Below, in pieces: positions 1-8,363 of a stretch of DNA of 64,000 nt. The stretch spans positions 22,035-86,034 of the forward strand of contig CAZBKQ010000008.1 of assembly GCA_964492555.1 (NCBI GenBank), in the 5' to 3' direction. The notes beneath the pieces are model-generated. The model saw only the letters and a list, made by a program, of their open reading frames with translations, did not search any database and was not told the DNA's origin. Every line of letters starts with the position of its first letter. Position 1 is the first letter of the stretch. The position numbers and the translations under genes are program-made. Origin of the DNA: GCA-2709075 sp964492555. GTDB taxonomy: Bacteria > Pseudomonadota > Alphaproteobacteria > MPNO01 > UBA2964.

Positions 1-280
1 CGGCGATACCGAAGACAACGATCACCCGGCGCGTTCCGACCCGGTCCATCATCGCGCCGAAATGAATTGAAAACAGGGTCAACAGGAGATACCGGCAGCC
101 CAGCGCAATACCGGCGACTAGCGGCGATGCGCCCAGGGAAATCACCCATAGCGGCAGAATAACAGTCGCCATGTTGTTGAGGCTGTGACTGAACATGCCG
201 CAGGCATATACAGCCGCCTGAACGCGCCAGGGAACCTCCGGGAATTCGTCCTTATTGGCCAGCGTGTCAGCCCGCCGCAA
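1..280 (-). CDS. MFS transporter, N-terminal part, runs off the window edge
   Basis: Reading the minus strand gives a hydrophobic protein with a first membrane segment followed by GAMMDRVGTRRVIVV, the loop 2-3 signature (motif A) of the major facilitator superfamily. Substrate is unknown because only about 93 codons are inside the window. No ATG precedes the first membrane segment in this frame. The TTG at 280 would overlap the stop of the upstream SDR gene and give an N-terminus beginning (M)RRADTLANKDEFPEVPWRVQ, which is plausible for translational coupling. An in-frame ATG at about 195 lies inside the first membrane segment and is less likely. It is the last visible gene of the msrB-SDR-MFS run. 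Family assignment is good; the start is uncertain. Confidence 0.7.
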   Translation of the reverse strand, partial: MRRADTLANKDEFPEVPWRVQAAVYACGMFSHSLNNMATVILPLWVISLGASPLVAGIALGCRYLLLTLFSIHFGAMMDRVGTRRVIVVFGIA

Positions 281-1118
281 CCCGTTCGACGAAAGTCCGG
301 AAATCGGTCGCCGGGCGGCCCAGCATCCATTCCAGAACGCGCGGCGACGCGGCGAGCCCGTGCTTGTCGTAATAGGGGAACATCCGCTGCATGGTCTGAA
401 TGGTGTAATCGCTGAAACCCAGCGCTTCGGCATGGGCGACGAATTGCTTTAACGGTTCTTTCTCCGCCCGGATTTCAGAGCCGAGAACATCGGTCAGGAT
501 CTCCGCCTTCTCGACAAGCGTGATCGCTTCGCCGCAAATCTCGTATATGCCGTAATCATAATCGTCGGAGGTCAGCACCTTTTCGGCCACCTCGCAGATA
601 TCGTTCAGATCGACCAGGCTCATCGGCTGGTTGATATCATAAGGCATGGTGTGCACGCCGGATTCCAGCATCTTCGGCCAGGCAGGCAACATGTTCTGCA
701 TGTATGACCCGCATTGCAGGATCACATAACGCAGACCGGAGCTGATAATATCGCCTTCGACATAATGCCGTTCCCAGTGATGCGGCAAATCCTCGATCTG
801 GGTATGCAGCATCGAATGGAAGACGACTTTCCTGAGCCGGGCCGCCCGCGCGCCGGAAATGACGTTATCGCCGAAAGAACGTTCCGCCGGGTTCATGTTG
901 GGCGCGATATAATAAAGCTGCTCCGCCCCTTCCAGCGCGGCCTCGACCGCATGAGCATCATAAAGATCACAATCCATCGCCTCGGCAACGCCAAGTTCGG
1001 CGATATCGGCAAGCGAATTCTCATGCCCGACGAGCGCACGAATCCTGTGACCGCCTTTCGCCAGATGGGACGCGATCGCCGAGCCGGTTTTGCCACGGGC
1101 GCAGGTAACGACAATCAT
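267..1118 (-). CDS. NmrA-like NAD(P)-binding atypical SDR protein
   Basis: A 283-residue protein opening with the Rossmann dinucleotide-binding pattern VVTCARGKTGSAIA, followed by an alternating beta-alpha fold with YYIAPNM, the usual place of the NmrA/isoflavone-reductase-like family loop. These proteins bind NAD(P)(H). Some are oxidoreductases (quinone or phenylcoumaran type) and some are redox sensors without catalysis. No classical YxxxK catalytic pair is obvious, so enzymatic activity cannot be asserted. The ATG overlaps the msrB stop by 4 bases and its TGA is overlapped by the putative start of the MFS gene, so the three are probably co-translated. Family high, function open. Confidence 0.85.
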   Translation of the reverse strand: MIVVTCARGKTGSAIASHLAKGGHRIRALVGHENSLADIAELGVAEAMDCDLYDAHAVEAALEGAEQLYYIAPNMNPAERSFGDNVISGARAARLRKVVFHSMLHTQIEDLPHHWERHYVEGDIISSGLRYVILQCGSYMQNMLPAWPKMLESGVHTMPYDINQPMSLVDLNDICEVAEKVLTSDDYDYGIYEICGEAITLVEKAEILTDVLGSEIRAEKEPLKQFVAHAEALGFSDYTIQTMQRMFPYYDKHGLAASPRVLEWMLGRPATDFRTFVERVAAG

Positions 1119-1531
1119 TCGTTTTCTGCCCGGCTATCGCCTTCCCTGAAATCCAGCGATACGGAATTCATGCAATAGCGTTGCCCTGTCGGTTGCGGCC
1201 CGTCATTGAAAACATGGCCGAGATGCGCGTCGCACGCGGCGCAGGTTACCTCAACCCGTTCCATGAAAAACGCGAAATCCTTGGTGTAATTCACCGCGTC
1301 CTTCGCAATCGGCTGATAAAAACTCGGCCAGCCAGTGCCTGAATTGAACTTGGTTTCGGCATCAAACAAGGGGTTTCCACAACAGGAACAGACAAACGCT
1401 CCCTTTCCCTTGAACTCGTTGTATTTGCCGGTGAAGGGCCGTTCCGTCCCGGCCTCCCGGCAGACATGATATTGCTCCGGCGTCAGTTCCTTCCGCCATT
1501 CATCATCGGTTTTTTCCACCCGGTCGACCAT
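1115..1531 (-). CDS. msrB: peptide-methionine (R)-S-oxide reductase MsrB
   Basis: Reduces the R epimer of methionine sulfoxide in proteins, with electrons normally from thioredoxin. The 138-residue reading has the MsrB hallmarks in order: two CxxC zinc pairs (CSCC and CAAC), GTGWPSF, HLGHVFNDGP and RYCMNS, which carries the catalytic cysteine. The ATG at 1531 is preceded by GGTGGAGAG, a good ribosome binding site, and gives the usual family start (VDRVEKTDDEWRKELTPEQY). A longer reading to 1618 adds 29 residues with no family counterpart. It heads a run that continues with the SDR through a 4-base overlap. Confidence 0.95.
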   Translation of the reverse strand: MVDRVEKTDDEWRKELTPEQYHVCREAGTERPFTGKYNEFKGKGAFVCSCCGNPLFDAETKFNSGTGWPSFYQPIAKDAVNYTKDFAFFMERVEVTCAACDAHLGHVFNDGPQPTGQRYCMNSVSLDFREGDSRAENE

Positions 1532-1728
1532 CGCTCTCCACCTCTGATCCTGTGGTTTCGTCAACTCTATCCGCAGCCCGTTGCCGCCGCAATTCCCGAG
1601 CGCGGATGAGCAGATCACGAAACTTTCATTCGGCCTTCATAAATAGAAAACCTCACCGTGACAGAAATAGGTCAGGGTTGCAGACCTGGTTATGCAGGAA
1701 ACACAACGCAGCCATGTCCTGACTCGTT

Positions 1729-1757
1729 TTGTCATGCGATATAGCCAGGCGTATTGT
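1729..1757 (+). promoter_or_regulatory. candidate sigma-70 promoter of phaAB
   Basis: TTGTCA at 1729-1734 (5 of 6 to TTGACA) and TATTGT at 1752-1757 are separated by exactly 17 bases, placing a start near 1764, about 30 bases before the phaA ATG. This is by inspection only. Confidence 0.45.
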
Positions 1758-1794
1758 CGGAAACAGAAGCACATAGAATTAACAGGAGAAAACC

Positions 1795-2970
1795 ATGGAC
1801 GACGTCGTCATCACCAGCGCCGCGCGCACCCCGGTCGGCAGCTTCAATGGCGCATTGAGCGCACTGCCGGCTTCCGACCTCGGGAAGACCGTCATTCAGG
1901 AAAACCTGACCCGCAGCGGCATTGAGGCAAGCGACGTATCGGAGGTTATTCTGGGTCAGGTTCTCACAGCGGGTGCCGGTCAGAACCCCGCCCGCCAGGC
2001 CGCGATCAATGCCGGCATGCCAATCGAGGTTTGCGCCTGGGGCGTCAATCAGGTTTGCGGATCCGGGCTTCGCTCCGTTGCGCTCGGTGCGCAATCCATA
2101 AGCAACGGCGATTCCGCCATCGTGATCGCGGGCGGGCAGGAAAGCATGAGCCAGTCACCGCACTGCACCCATCTTCGCGGCGGGGTGAAAATGGGCAATA
2201 CCGATCTGGTCGATACCATGATCCGCGACGGTCTCTGGGATATTTTCAACGGCTATCACATGGGCTGCACAGCGGAAAACGTCGCCAGTCAGTGGCAGAT
2301 CAGCCGCGAGGAGCAAGACGCCTTCGCCGCCCAATCACAACAACGCGCCGAAGCCGCGCAAAAGGCAGGCAAATTCAAGGAAGAGATCGCGCCGGTCACG
2401 ATCAAGACACGCAAGGGTGATGTCGTGGTAGAGGATGATGAATATCCCCGGCACGGCACGACCGTTGAAACGCTCTCCGGCCTCCGCCCCGCCTTTTCAA
2501 AGGATGGCACGGTAACCGCCGGCAACGCATCGGGGATCAACGATGGCGCCGCGGCGGTAACGCTGATGTCGGCGGCCGAAGCGGAAAAACGCGGTCTCGC
2601 GCCGAAAGCACGGATCACCTCCTGGGCGCAGGCTGGCGTCGATCCCGCCATCATGGGGACGGGCCCGATCCCGGCCAGCCGCAAGGCACTGGAGAAAGCC
2701 GGCTGGACCGTTGAGGAGCTTGACCTGATCGAAGCCAATGAGGCCTTCGCCGCGCAGGCACTCGCCGTCGGCAAGGATCTCGGGCTCGACCCGGAAAAGG
2801 TGAACGTTAATGGCGGCGCCATCGCGATCGGCCACCCGATCGGCGCCTCCGGCACCCGTGTTCTGGTTACCCTGCTGCATGAGATGGAGAAGCGCGATGC
2901 CAAAAAAGGCCTCGCCACGCTCTGCATCGGCGGCGGGATGGGCATCGCCATGTGCGTCGCCCGCGACTGA
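1795..2970 (+). CDS. phaA: acetyl-CoA C-acetyltransferase (beta-ketothiolase)
   Basis: Condenses two acetyl-CoA to acetoacetyl-CoA or runs the thiolysis in reverse; in the cytosol it feeds poly-3-hydroxybutyrate synthesis with PhaB. At 391 residues it has the standard biosynthetic thiolase length. The acyl-accepting cysteine is in NQVCGSGLRSV (about residue 88), the general-base histidine in GHPIGASG, and the second cysteine in LCIGGGMG near the C-terminus. AACAGGAGAAAACC precedes the ATG. phaB follows 27 bases downstream on the same strand, so the pair is an operon. No PHA synthase is in the window, so the pair could also serve ketone-body or amino acid catabolism. Confidence 0.95.
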   Translation: MDDVVITSAARTPVGSFNGALSALPASDLGKTVIQENLTRSGIEASDVSEVILGQVLTAGAGQNPARQAAINAGMPIEVCAWGVNQVCGSGLRSVALGAQSISNGDSAIVIAGGQESMSQSPHCTHLRGGVKMGNTDLVDTMIRDGLWDIFNGYHMGCTAENVASQWQISREEQDAFAAQSQQRAEAAQKAGKFKEEIAPVTIKTRKGDVVVEDDEYPRHGTTVETLSGLRPAFSKDGTVTAGNASGINDGAAAVTLMSAAEAEKRGLAPKARITSWAQAGVDPAIMGTGPIPASRKALEKAGWTVEELDLIEANEAFAAQALAVGKDLGLDPEKVNVNGGAIAIGHPIGASGTRVLVTLLHEMEKRDAKKGLATLCIGGGMGIAMCVARD

Positions 2971-2997
2971 TCAAGGAACGCAGCGAAGGACAGTCTG

Positions 2998-3720
2998 ATG
3001 GCCCGTGTGGCAATCGTTACCGGCGGCACCCGCGGGATCGGGGAAGCCATCAGCCTTGAACTGAAGGAAGCCGGCTACAATGTGGCTTCCGTCTATGGCG
3101 GCAATGACGAGGCCGCGCAGAAGTTCAAAGACGCGACCGGCATCCCGGTTTACCGGATCGATGTCAGTGATTTCGAGGCCTGCCAGGGGGGCGTCGCGCA
3201 GATCGAGGCAGATCTCGGCCCGGTTGATGTGCTGGTCAATAATGCCGGCATCACCCGGGACGGCACGATGCACCGGATGGGGCACGATAGCTGGCAGGCG
3301 GTGATCGACACCAACCTTGGCGGTTGCTTCAACATGTCCCGCTGCGTGATTGAAGGCATGCGCGAACGCAAATTCGACTGCATCGTCAATATCGGCTCAA
3401 TCAACGGTCAGGCCGGACAGTACGGCCAAGTCAATTACGCCGCCGCCAAATCCGGCATTCACGGTTTCACCAAGGCGCTGGCGCAGGAAGGCGCGGCGCT
3501 TGGTATTACGGTCAACGCCATTGCGCCCGGCTATGTCGATACAGACATGGTCCGCGCCGTGCCGGAAAACGTTCTGGAAAAAATCATTCAGCGTATTCCT
3601 GCGGGACGGCTCGGCTCCGCACGGGATATTTCGCGCGGTGTGAAGTTTCTCGTGGCGGATGAGGCAGATTTCATCACCGGGGCAACGCTCTCCATCAATG
3701 GCGGCCAGCATATGTATTGA
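2998..3720 (+). CDS. phaB: acetoacetyl-CoA reductase (NADPH, classical SDR)
   Basis: Reduces acetoacetyl-CoA to (R)-3-hydroxybutyryl-CoA with NADPH. The 240-residue protein has the SDR order: TGGTRGIGEAI cofactor glycine motif, NNAG at about residue 81, the catalytic Ser in NIGSINGQ and the YxxxK pair in QVNYAAAKSG, then PGYVDTDMV. Q-AGQYGQVNYAAAKSGIHGFTKALA is the form seen in PhaB rather than in FabG, and phaA sits just upstream. FabG-type 3-oxoacyl-ACP reductase is the main alternative but the context argues for PhaB. Confidence 0.92.
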   Translation: MARVAIVTGGTRGIGEAISLELKEAGYNVASVYGGNDEAAQKFKDATGIPVYRIDVSDFEACQGGVAQIEADLGPVDVLVNNAGITRDGTMHRMGHDSWQAVIDTNLGGCFNMSRCVIEGMRERKFDCIVNIGSINGQAGQYGQVNYAAAKSGIHGFTKALAQEGAALGITVNAIAPGYVDTDMVRAVPENVLEKIIQRIPAGRLGSARDISRGVKFLVADEADFITGATLSINGGQHMY

Positions 3721-3729
3721 GTCCCCTGA

Positions 3730-4500
3730 TCAGGGAAGCTCCCGCATCAAACGCCCCAGCCCCTCGCGCGGCTCATTGATCCGGAACATTTTCTGTATCC
3801 GCCAGGTGAGCGCGCAATTGGCGTGCGCCACCGGCACGCCGAAATCGCGTTCGACCATCTCGATAACGGAAAGCACCCGCCAGGCATTGCCCTGAATGTA
3901 AATCCCGTCCGCTTCCGGATGCGCCAGAAAGGTCTTACGAATATGGGCATAGACCGAATGGGGCGAGAGATGACTTGCCCCGGCGAAGGACGCCTTCATC
4001 GGTTCCATGGCGAGGACATCAAACCCGGCCTCATTCATATAGTCGCGTGAGAGTTCATTCTGGAACTCGGAATAGGTGACACCGATCAGCTTCGTGACGC
4101 CGAGAGCCCGCAGCGCTGCGGCGTCCAACTCAGGCGCGGCGGAAGTTTCGATACCGAATTTCCGTTTCCAGCGGGCAATGAGTTTCTTTTCTCCCTCCCG
4201 CCCCAACATCATGAAAGGCGGCGTCCCGGACAGGTGAATAAAATCTACGCCCTGTTCCGCCAGAATGGCCGCCGCGCGCTCATAGGCCTCCAGCGCGGCC
4301 TCAAACTCATCCTCGCGGCCCTCTTCGATATGCTGATGCAATGGAAGTACGCCGACACCATCCGGCAACGTGCGCACCAATTCTTCCAGCGAGCCCGGAC
4401 GCATGGTCGGTTTGACGAGGCCAATGACGGGCCGCCAGTTACTAAAAACCTGTGACACGCCCCCTGCCCTTTTTGACTTGGCCGCGTTGTTTCTTGCCAT
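3730..4500 (-). CDS. Asp/Glu racemase superfamily protein, arylmalonate-decarboxylase/maleate-isomerase-like
   Basis: A 256-residue member of the two-domain Asp/Glu racemase fold. Racemases and maleate isomerases use two cysteines. Here the first position reads HLSGTPP, with Gly where maleate isomerase has Cys, while the second is present in AHANCALTW. One Gly plus one C-terminal Cys is the arrangement known for arylmalonate decarboxylase (Gly74/Cys188), so a decarboxylase-like, one-cysteine chemistry is more likely than racemisation. The reading from ATG 4500 overlaps arfB by 59 bases. A GTG at 4458 would remove 14 basic residues and cut the overlap to 17, and is a serious alternative start. 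The substrate is unknown. Confidence 0.8.
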   Translation of the reverse strand: MARNNAAKSKRAGGVSQVFSNWRPVIGLVKPTMRPGSLEELVRTLPDGVGVLPLHQHIEEGREDEFEAALEAYERAAAILAEQGVDFIHLSGTPPFMMLGREGEKKLIARWKRKFGIETSAAPELDAAALRALGVTKLIGVTYSEFQNELSRDYMNEAGFDVLAMEPMKASFAGASHLSPHSVYAHIRKTFLAHPEADGIYIQGNAWRVLSVIEMVERDFGVPVAHANCALTWRIQKMFRINEPREGLGRLMRELP

Positions 4501-4873
4501 CGAGCCTGCGTTGTTTCGCTGCGCGGGATGGCCGTGTCACGCGGCGTTTCTTCGGCGGCACCAGTGCGCTGCGCACCAATTCGGCAAGGCGCTGTTCTGC
4601 ATCCTCCCGGTTTTGTATCTGGGTTCGGAACCGTTTGGCCTCTATCACCAGAACACCCGCTGATGTCATGCGATATCCGGCAAGCCGCCGCAGCCGTTCC
4701 CTGGCGCTGGAATCAAGCCACGCCAGTTGCGTGATATCGCAGCGCAGCTGCACCGCAGTCGCCACCTTGTTGACATTCTGCCCGCCTGGACCGGACGCGC
4801 GCACGAATTCTTCCGTCAATGCGCTGGCGGGAACGCTCAATGTCCCGGTGATTTGCAGATCGTTATCACTCAT
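4442..4873 (-). CDS. arfB: alternative ribosome-rescue factor / peptidyl-tRNA hydrolase ArfB
   Basis: A 143-residue protein with the release-factor-type GGQ motif in RASGPGGQNVNKVATAV near residue 30 and a long basic C-terminal tail (KKRRVTRPSRAAKQRR, then KKQRGQVKKGRG). ArfB (YaeJ) uses that tail to sense the empty mRNA channel of stalled ribosomes and the GGQ to hydrolyse peptidyl-tRNA. No stop-codon recognition domain is present, which separates it from RF1/RF2. Overlaps the downstream racemase-family gene, so the two are probably co-transcribed. Confidence 0.92.
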   Translation of the reverse strand: MSDNDLQITGTLSVPASALTEEFVRASGPGGQNVNKVATAVQLRCDITQLAWLDSSARERLRRLAGYRMTSAGVLVIEAKRFRTQIQNREDAEQRLAELVRSALVPPKKRRVTRPSRAAKQRRLDGKKQRGQVKKGRGRVTGF

Positions 4874-4957
4874 GCGACCGGGCTAGCGCGTTCATTGCCC
4901 CTTATCAACCACTTTCCGCCGTCTGGCCGAAATCCCCGTTGCGGCCTATAAAATCGA

Positions 4958-5866
4958 ATGGGTTTTCTCCATTCGATTAACGCGGCATTCGACCGGTTGC
5001 CCGGCCCCATCCGGGCCGGTTTCTGGATCAGCCTGACCGGGGCCACCTTTACCGGCATGATGTCGGTCGCCCGGCACCTGTCGCCGGAGCTGTCGGTATT
5101 CGTCATCGTCTTCTTCCGGGCGATTTTCGGATTGCTGTTTCTGTCGCCCATCGTCATGCGGCGCGGCCCTTCGATCCTGAAAACCGGAAAGGGAAGAATC
5201 TTCGCGATACGCGGCATTTCCGCCTATCTCAGCCTTGTTCTCTATTTCTTCGCCGCCATTCACATCCCGCTGGCCGATATCGCCGCCATCGGCTTTACCC
5301 GCCCGGCCTTTGCCTGTGTCGCGGCCATCCTGATATTGGGAGAACTGGCCCGCACCCGACGCTGGATCGCGATGGGGATCGGTTTTTGCGGCGCGATTAT
5401 CATCGTCCGCCCCGGATTCGCGGAAATCAATGAAGGCGTCTTTTATGCCTTCGGCGCGGTGGCCTTTACTGTCTGCAACACGATTTTCATCAAATACCTG
5501 TCGCGGACGGAACACCCCGACACTATCGCGCTTTATCAGGGGCTGTGCGTCGCCCCGCTCGCCCTGATCGGGGCACTTTTCGTCTGGCAGACCCCGACGC
5601 TGGAACAGTTGGCCTGGCTGATGTTGCTCGGACTGTTCGGCGCGATGACACAGCGAACTCTGGCGCGTTCCTTCGCTGCGGCGGACGCGACGGTCGTCAC
5701 AGTGCTGGACTTCCTGCGCCTGCCCATCGCCGCCCTTATCGGGCTAATCCTGTTCAATGAATGGCCGGTGATCTGGGTCTGGATCGGCGGCGCGGTGATT
5801 GTCTGCTCATCTTTCCTGCTGACGCAAAAGGAAGCGGCGGACAAGGACGTGAACCGGACCTCTTAA
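4958..5866 (+). CDS. DMT superfamily (EamA) inner-membrane transporter
   Basis: A 302-residue membrane protein with about ten hydrophobic segments in two repeated halves, the EamA arrangement. Recognisable pieces include FFRAIFGLLFLSPIV in the first half, GFCGAIIIVRPGF ending the first repeat, and LDFLRLPIAALIGLILFNEWP in the second. Such proteins usually export metabolites or amino acids; the substrate cannot be read from sequence. It is divergent from arfB and its stop overlaps the ispG stop by 4 bases on the opposite strand. Confidence 0.85.
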   Translation: MGFLHSINAAFDRLPGPIRAGFWISLTGATFTGMMSVARHLSPELSVFVIVFFRAIFGLLFLSPIVMRRGPSILKTGKGRIFAIRGISAYLSLVLYFFAAIHIPLADIAAIGFTRPAFACVAAILILGELARTRRWIAMGIGFCGAIIIVRPGFAEINEGVFYAFGAVAFTVCNTIFIKYLSRTEHPDTIALYQGLCVAPLALIGALFVWQTPTLEQLAWLMLLGLFGAMTQRTLARSFAAADATVVTVLDFLRLPIAALIGLILFNEWPVIWVWIGGAVIVCSSFLLTQKEAADKDVNRTS

Positions 5867-7098
5867 TCCCGCCGGGCGTAGTGGCTCTCGATATAGTTTT
5901 CGACGATCGCCTGAAATTCCTCGGCGAGCTTCGGCCCACGCAGCGTGGTCGACTTTTCGCCATCGATAAAGACAGGCGCGGCGGGCTCTTCACCCGTCCC
6001 CGGCAGGCTGATGCCGATATTGGCGTGCTTGCTCTCGCCCGGCCCGTTCACGATGCAGCCCATGACGGCGACGTTCATTTCCTCAACGCCTTCATATTGT
6101 TCACGCCATTCCGGCATGCGGGTCCGGATATGGCCCTGAATTTTATCGGCGAGTTGCTGGAACACCGTGCTGGTCGTGCGCCCGCAGCCGGGGCATGACG
6201 TCACCAGCGGCAGGAAGGAACGCAGCCCCATCGTCTGCAATAATTCCTGGGCAACGATAACCTCGCGTGTGCGGTCACCACCCGGTTCCGGAGTCAATGA
6301 GATACGGATCGTGTCGCCGACCCCCTGCTGCAACAACACCCCCATCGCGGCTGCTGACGCGACAATACCCTTGGACCCCATTCCGGCCTCTGTCAGACCG
6401 AGATGCAGCGCGTAATCGCAGCGTCCGGCGATATCCTGATAGACCGCGATCAGATCCTGCACATCGGAGACCTTGACCGAGATCACGATCTTTTCTGGTC
6501 CCATCCCGATCTCATGCGCCCGTTCCGCCGACAAAAGCGCCGATTGAATCATCGCCTCGCGCGTGACCTCAGGCAGTTCTTTCGGGGTTTCCAGCTTCGC
6601 ATTCTCATCCATCAGATGGGCGAGCATTTCCTGGTCGAGCGAGCCCCAATTGACACCGATACGCACGGGGCGGTCATATTTCAGCGCCACCTCGATCATC
6701 GTGGAAAACTGCAAATCGCGCTTTTCGCGAAACCCGACATTGCCGGGATTGATGCGGTATTTGGCGAGCGCCTCCGCGCAATCGGGATATTTGGTTAGCA
6801 GCTGGTGACCGATATAGTGAAAATCGCCGACCAGTGGCACATCCACCCCCATCACCATCAGGCGGTCACGAATATGCGCCACAGCGGCGGCGGACTCTTC
6901 CCGATCCACCGTGATACGGACGATTTCCGATCCGGCGCGGGCAAGTTCCGCCACCTGCTGAACGGTGGAATCGATATCCGCCGTATCGGTATTGGTCATC
7001 GATTGCACGACCACGGGCGCGTCGCCGCCCATGATCACCCCGCCGACATCGACAGGGACGCTTTTACGCCGTGTTACGGGAGAGATATTTCCAGTCAT
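5863..7098 (-). CDS. ispG: 4-hydroxy-3-methylbut-2-en-1-yl diphosphate synthase (flavodoxin)
   Basis: Penultimate step of the MEP isoprenoid pathway: converts 2-C-methyl-erythritol 2,4-cyclodiphosphate to HMBPP using a [4Fe-4S] cluster. The 411-residue protein has the N-terminal TIM barrel (VQSMTNTDTAD, VGDFHYIGHQLL, INPGNVG) and the C-terminal cluster domain with SCPGCGRTT and MGCIVNGPGE, which provide the three cysteine ligands and the fourth glutamate. Length is normal for the bacterial two-domain form. Confidence 0.97.
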   Translation of the reverse strand: MTGNISPVTRRKSVPVDVGGVIMGGDAPVVVQSMTNTDTADIDSTVQQVAELARAGSEIVRITVDREESAAAVAHIRDRLMVMGVDVPLVGDFHYIGHQLLTKYPDCAEALAKYRINPGNVGFREKRDLQFSTMIEVALKYDRPVRIGVNWGSLDQEMLAHLMDENAKLETPKELPEVTREAMIQSALLSAERAHEIGMGPEKIVISVKVSDVQDLIAVYQDIAGRCDYALHLGLTEAGMGSKGIVASAAAMGVLLQQGVGDTIRISLTPEPGGDRTREVIVAQELLQTMGLRSFLPLVTSCPGCGRTTSTVFQQLADKIQGHIRTRMPEWREQYEGVEEMNVAVMGCIVNGPGESKHANIGISLPGTGEEPAAPVFIDGEKSTTLRGPKLAEEFQAIVENYIESHYARRD

Positions 7099-7201
7099 GG
7101 CAGGGTTCTAGCGAATTATGGTTACAGCGGGAAGACAGCAATCGAATCGAAAAAGGAACGGGGTTTTGACTCCGTCCATTTGCGGCTGCAGCCATACGGC
7201 A

Positions 7202-7271
7202 CCGGCCCGCTCCCCCTCCCGGCCACCCCAAGGATAATCCCGTTGGGTGGCCGGGAGGGGGAGCGGGCCGG
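7202..7271. repeat. perfect 27-bp-arm inverted repeat (long GC-rich hairpin)
   Basis: 7202-7228 and 7245-7271 are exact reverse complements (arms start CCGGCCCGCTCC and end GGAGCGGGCCGG) around a 16-base loop. It lies between ispG (start 7098) and the end of the binding-protein gene (7290). No T-run follows the stem on either strand, so it is not a textbook intrinsic terminator. Either a transcript-stabilising structure or a member of a dispersed palindromic repeat family is possible. Confidence 0.85.
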
Positions 7272-7289
7272 ACCGAAACGCTAAAAGTC

Positions 7290-8237
7290 TTACTCAGCCG
7301 CCGCGTGACCGCCGGTCTGGACCTCCATATTCACCAGATCCATATGATCTTCGGTTTCTTCCAGCATGCCCCAGCTCTGGATCCACTTTGCCGTGGCTTC
7401 CAGCTCATGATCGGGGATCGGTGCGGGGTCGACCACAACGATATGACCCAGGGGAATATCGGAAGCGTTCAGTTCGCCGATCTCCGGGTCCTTTTCCTTG
7501 TGATAATCGATGAAGTACTGCGCATATTTCGCCTTATCAGCATCGACACGTTTGACCGCTTCCTTCACCGCGCGGTTAAAGCGGGCATAGGTTTCGGCAT
7601 CCACCTTCTCGGATGCGACCTCCGTTCCGTGATAGAAGGCCGAGCAGATGACCCGGCAACCATTTTTGACCGCAAGGCTCAGATACGGCTCGGTCAGGGT
7701 GGTCGCCTCGACCTCTCCCGACATCATCGCGTCATAACGATAGCGAGAGCCGTTCGGGGCCTTGCAGAGTTTGATCTGATCGCGCGGCATGAAGCCTTCC
7801 AGCATATGCAGCGTCAGATAATGCGTTCCAAAGAAGAACGGCACGCCGATCAGCTTTCCGGCCAGCTGTTGCGCGGTATAAACTTCGGATTCGGGCCGCA
7901 CGACGATGCCGGCGAAGGTCACGATGGCGCGCCGACCGATCTGACGGCCGCTATCGATCTTGGTGTCCTGCACGCGGCAGTAATTGCCCCACTCGCAAGC
8001 GTTATACATATCCGCCGCGCCCTGTTCGAACAGCTTTCCGTGACTGGAATGCGCGTTGAGCCCCCTTGGGTCGGTAATGTCGGTGCGCACCTCCTTATCG
8101 ACATCCTTGTCGCGATCCGCCCATTCGACGACCAGCCCTTCTTTCTCAAAAAGGCCTTCCTTGTCGGCGACGAGCTCGCACAGCCCCTGAAACGGCGCGG
8201 TGGTCTCCAGAACAAGTTTTTTCAGATTGTCAGCCAT
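7290..8237 (-). CDS. NMT1/SsuA-like substrate-binding-fold protein without signal peptide
   Basis: A 315-residue protein with the periplasmic-binding type 2 fold of the NMT1/ThiY/SsuA group: an opening strand and helix (LVLETTAPFQGLCELVADKEGLFEKEGL), GRRAIVTFAG, GKLIGVPFFFGTHYL and SGEVEATTLTEPY. Members normally deliver ligands to an ABC transporter, but the N-terminus (MADNLKKLVLETT) has no signal peptide or lipobox, and no permease or ATPase is nearby. It could be a cytoplasmic binding protein or an enzyme built on this fold. It follows an alpha/beta hydrolase and an FMN hydroxy-acid oxidase on the same strand, 126 bases apart. Confidence 0.7.
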   Translation of the reverse strand: MADNLKKLVLETTAPFQGLCELVADKEGLFEKEGLVVEWADRDKDVDKEVRTDITDPRGLNAHSSHGKLFEQGAADMYNACEWGNYCRVQDTKIDSGRQIGRRAIVTFAGIVVRPESEVYTAQQLAGKLIGVPFFFGTHYLTLHMLEGFMPRDQIKLCKAPNGSRYRYDAMMSGEVEATTLTEPYLSLAVKNGCRVICSAFYHGTEVASEKVDAETYARFNRAVKEAVKRVDADKAKYAQYFIDYHKEKDPEIGELNASDIPLGHIVVVDPAPIPDHELEATAKWIQSWGMLEETEDHMDLVNMEVQTGGHAAAE

Positions 8238-8363
8238 GGTGAAATTCCTCTCCGTTAAACATTCTCGAATTTTCTCCGCGCCTGTTAGCCGGCTGTTAGT
8301 GCAGGAAAGAGCGCAATTCTAAGGCCATTAGCACCTTAATTAATAGCCAAATATCAGCAGTTT

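Noticed and set aside
1795..3720. Complete polyhydroxybutyrate operon
   Set aside because: No phaC or phasin nearby; only phaA and phaB are present.
7202..7271. Rho-independent terminator
   Set aside because: No U-tract after the stem in either direction; stem is much longer than needed.
7305..8258. 317-codon plus-strand open frame
   Set aside because: Antisense to the binding-fold protein, explained by GC-rich codon bias.
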